Positions 62,109-64,000 of a DNA stretch of 64,000 bases are shown here, one piece after another. Both the position numbers and the translations under genes were made by a program. Below the pieces are notes generated by a model that saw nothing but the letters and a program-made list of their open reading frames with translations, was not told the DNA's origin and made no database searches. Position 1 is the stretch's first letter; the number at the start of each line of letters is the position of its first letter. Origin of the DNA: Jiangella alba (GTDB taxonomy: Bacteria; Actinomycetota; Actinomycetes; Jiangellales; Jiangellaceae); contig NZ_FNUC01000004.1 of assembly GCF_900106035.1 (NCBI RefSeq), positions 2,976,001 through 3,040,000 of the forward strand. Reading direction: 5' to 3'.

Positions 62109-62720
62109 ATGGGGTTCACACGGGCCGAGCTGGAGGCGTTTCGCGACCACACGCTGCCGGACCTGGTCGGGCCGGACCTGCGGCTGCTGTTCGTCGGCAT
62201 CAACCCGGGCCTCATGACGGTGGCCGTGCAGACGCACTTCGGCCGGCCCGGCAACCGGTTCTACCCGGCGCTGCGGCGGGCCGGCATCACCGACGGCCCG
62301 GACGACCTGACCGGCCGCGGCGTCGGCATCACCAACCTGGTTGCCCGGGCGACGGCGCGGGCCGACGAGCTGAGCGCCGCGGAGCTGCGCGCGGGCGCCG
62401 TCGCGCTGGCGGACAAGGTGGCCCGGCTGGGGCCGGCGGTGGTGGCGGTGCTCGGCATCACCGCGTACCGGACGGCGTTCGCACGGCCGCGGGCGGTGGC
62501 CGGCCGGCAGCCCGACGGGCTCGGCGGCGCACAACTGTGGGTGCTGCCGAACCCGAGCGGCCTGAACGCGCACGAGACGCCGGACAGCCTGGCGGCGGCC
62601 TACCGCGAGGCCGCCGTCGCCGCCGGCCTAGGGTGTGTCTCCCAAGTCCATGGCCTACTGCGCGACGTCCAGGCGGCGCCTCGCGGCGTTCTCGTCAGTC
62701 GTCATAGAACCCCGCTATGA
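62109..62720 (+). CDS. mug: Mug-type mismatch-specific uracil/thymine-DNA glycosylase with element-derived C-terminus
   Basis: A DNA-repair enzyme removing uracil or etheno-cytosine from mismatches. The family motifs are present: LFVGINPGLMTV with the catalytic Asn, FGRPGNRFYPAL, and LPNPSGLNAHETPDSLAAAY. The normal fold ends at about residue 174 (AVAAGL). The last 29 or so codons, from GCVSQVHGLLRD to HRTPL, are encoded by a palindromic inserted element (62630-62792), so the native stop has been lost and a foreign tail added. Catalytic parts are intact, so activity is probably kept. Confidence 0.85.
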   Translation: MGFTRAELEAFRDHTLPDLVGPDLRLLFVGINPGLMTVAVQTHFGRPGNRFYPALRRAGITDGPDDLTGRGVGITNLVARATARADELSAAELRAGAVALADKVARLGPAVVAVLGITAYRTAFARPRAVAGRQPDGLGGAQLWVLPNPSGLNAHETPDSLAAAYREAAVAAGLGCVSQVHGLLRDVQAAPRGVLVSRHRTPL

Positions 62721-62792
62721 CTCCCTCCTCGGCCTTGCGATGCATCCACCTGGACGCCGCTCGCTACGGCCGAGACTTGGGAGACACACCCT
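62630..62792. mobile_element. 163-bp MITE-like palindromic insertion at the mug 3' end
   Basis: GGGTGTGTCTCCCAAGTC at 62631-62648 is exactly inverted at 62774-62791, and flanking A/T extends this to 19 bp. Inner pairs are symmetric about the same centre, 62711: CGTCCAGG with CCTGGACG, and GTCATAG with CTATGAC around a 7-nt loop. No transposase is encoded. CTAG on the left and CTGG on the right may be a decayed target duplication. Length and ends fit a non-autonomous element mobilised by an IS5-like transposase; the family is a guess. Confidence 0.8.
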
Positions 62793-62806
62793 GGACCTCG
62801 CCCCCG

Positions 62807-63424
62807 TCAGCTGACCGCGACGAACGTCCCGAGCCCGATCATCAGTGCCCCGCTGCCGGCCCGCTGGCGCACCTGCCAGCGCTCGCTGCGCGCCAGCCGG
62901 CCGTGCAACCGGCCCGCGGCGAGCGCCACCGTCACGTCGGCGGCCAGCACGATCACCACCACGATCAGCCCGAGCACGGCCAGCACCATCGCCGGGTGCG
63001 CCCGCTCGGGATGCACGAAGTGCGGCAGCAGCGCCATGAAGTACAGCGCCGTCTTCGGGTTCAGCGTCTCGACGACGACACCCTGCGCCAGCGGAGACCG
63101 TGCGTACACGTCGTCGCCGGCCATCAGCGCGGCGCCTCGCCGCTGCCGGATCGCCTGCACGCCGAGCACCGCCAGGTAGCCGGCGCCGACGTACTTCACC
63201 AGCGCGTACGCCGCGGGACTGGCGGACAGCAACGCGGCCAGCCCGGCGGCCGCCGCGCACACGTGCACGACGGTGCCGATGGCGTTGCCCAGGGCCGACT
63301 CCAGCCCCGGCCGCCGTCCGCCGTGCAGCGTCCGGGCCAGCACGTAGAGCATCGCCGGTCCCGGTGTCACGGCGAACACCACCGCCGTGCCCAGGAACAC
63401 CATCCATTGATCCGTCGCCGGCAC
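62807..63424 (-). CDS. LysE/RhtB-family exporter
   Basis: A 205-residue membrane protein with six hydrophobic segments. FAVTPGPAMLYVLART near the N-terminus is the family signature, followed by ETLNPKTALYFMALLP. Members export amino acids or related metabolites. It is convergent with mug; the MITE-like element lies between them and is only 14 nt from its stop. It is divergent from the SARP gene. Confidence 0.9.
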   Translation of the reverse strand: MPATDQWMVFLGTAVVFAVTPGPAMLYVLARTLHGGRRPGLESALGNAIGTVVHVCAAAAGLAALLSASPAAYALVKYVGAGYLAVLGVQAIRQRRGAALMAGDDVYARSPLAQGVVVETLNPKTALYFMALLPHFVHPERAHPAMVLAVLGLIVVVIVLAADVTVALAAGRLHGRLARSERWQVRQRAGSGALMIGLGTFVAVS

Positions 63425-63579
63425 GATCGTCCTCCCGACGTCCCCCGTCGCGTTCGGTCAGATCCTGCGGCGGCCCGGTTACAGCGCGCTTTCTCGCCGC
63501 TTTCCTGCATCGCGAGATACGGCTGCCCGGCGGCAATGCAGTGCGATAGGGTCCCGGTCAACCGGAGGATGGGCGGTTC

Positions 63580-64000
63580 GTGCGTTTCGAGGTCTTGGGT
63601 CCACTGCGGGTGCGGTGCGAGTCCGGCCCCGTCGCCGTCTCCGGTTCGCTGCGCCAGGGCGTGCTGGCCCTGCTCCTCGCCCAGTCCGGCCGCCCGGTGC
63701 CCGCCGACACGCTCGTCGACGCGCTCTGGGGTGACGACGCCGGCGACGGCGGCTCGAAGCTGCAACTGCACGTGCACAAGCTGCGCCGCCTGCTCGACAC
63801 CCCGGACCGCCTCTCGCACGACGCTGGGGCGTACCGGCTGCGGGTCGGGGCGGGTGAGCTCGACGCCGAGTCGTTCGCGTCGATGGTGGCCGAGGCGGAG
63901 ACCGCCGGCCCGGACCGGGCGGCGGACCTGCTCGGCGACGCGCTGGCCCTCTGGCGCGGCGACGCCTACCAGGGCCTCGACCTCCCCGCGCTGGCCGCGG
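63580..64000 (+). CDS. SARP/BTAD-domain regulator (truncated by window edge)
   Basis: The N-terminal 140 codons of an AfsR/SARP-type activator. Residues 1-90 form an OmpR-like winged helix (VRFEVLGPLRV, LRQGVLALLLAQSGRPVP, HVHKLRRLLDTP), and the bacterial transcriptional activation domain starts near AESFASMVAEAE with ALALWRGDAYQGL. GGAGG lies 11 nt before GTG 63580. Such regulators control secondary-metabolite genes; what follows is outside the window. Confidence 0.85.
   Translation, partial: MRFEVLGPLRVRCESGPVAVSGSLRQGVLALLLAQSGRPVPADTLVDALWGDDAGDGGSKLQLHVHKLRRLLDTPDRLSHDAGAYRLRVGAGELDAESFASMVAEAETAGPDRAADLLGDALALWRGDAYQGLDLPALAA

Overview
The window is very GC-rich, with GTG starts, 4-nt start/stop overlaps, lipoproteins with short lipoboxes, LPDTG-tailed surface proteins, an SARP-type regulator and many TetR/LuxR/ROK regulators. 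This points to a filamentous or soil actinobacterium. A Jiangella-like genome is my guess; nothing in the window proves a genus. No rRNA or tRNA gene, CRISPR array or complete insertion sequence was seen.

Layout. 1-15 kb: a MalT-like LuxR regulator, a 1,610-residue repeat-built surface protein, a DoxX-like protein, a secreted nucleoside hydrolase, an FHA protein translationally coupled to a Ser/Thr kinase with an extracytoplasmic transglycosylase-like domain, two tandem secreted four-cysteine proteins, and a secreted GH84-type glycosidase behind a perfect 20-bp palindrome. 15-18 kb: a DesT/DesC/DesB-like fatty-acid desaturation module with duplicated operator-like sites. 18-31 kb: a nitrilase-family hydrolase, glutamate dehydrogenase, a baeRF-like protein with a cation antiporter, a RibD-like reductase, a lamin-tail surface protein, an amidohydrolase, and an ArsR/SRPBCC-YCII pair behind a TetR/MftG-like GMC oxidoreductase pair. 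32-39 kb: a DrrAB-like exporter, a large LuxR (LAL) regulator and a run of lipoproteins, then a frameshifted IS481 transposase remnant.

39.6-51 kb is almost entirely on the minus strand and holds two related CUT2-type sugar importers. Importer A (binding protein, ATPase, permease) lies behind a ROK regulator. Importer B has no free-standing ATPase. Its ABC ATPase is the N-terminus of a 798-residue protein that continues through GAF-like regions into a complete histidine kinase, followed with short overlaps by its response regulator, binding protein and permease. This four-gene unit joins sugar transport and two-component signalling in one polypeptide and is the most interesting system here.

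51-64 kb: an HxlR/NmrA-family divergent pair, a 65-residue protein built of 14-residue GSESPG repeats beside a PhyH-type dioxygenase, an APC permease, a GOLPH3-like protein and a copper amine oxidase, then a 1-kb gene-free region with a 16-bp tandem array, two strong palindromes and a 13-copy 22-bp tandem array. After that come a secreted M64-type metalloprotease, an alpha/beta hydrolase, a Mug-type DNA glycosylase whose 3' end is overwritten by a 163-bp palindromic MITE-like element, a LysE exporter, and the start of an SARP/BTAD regulator cut by the window edge.
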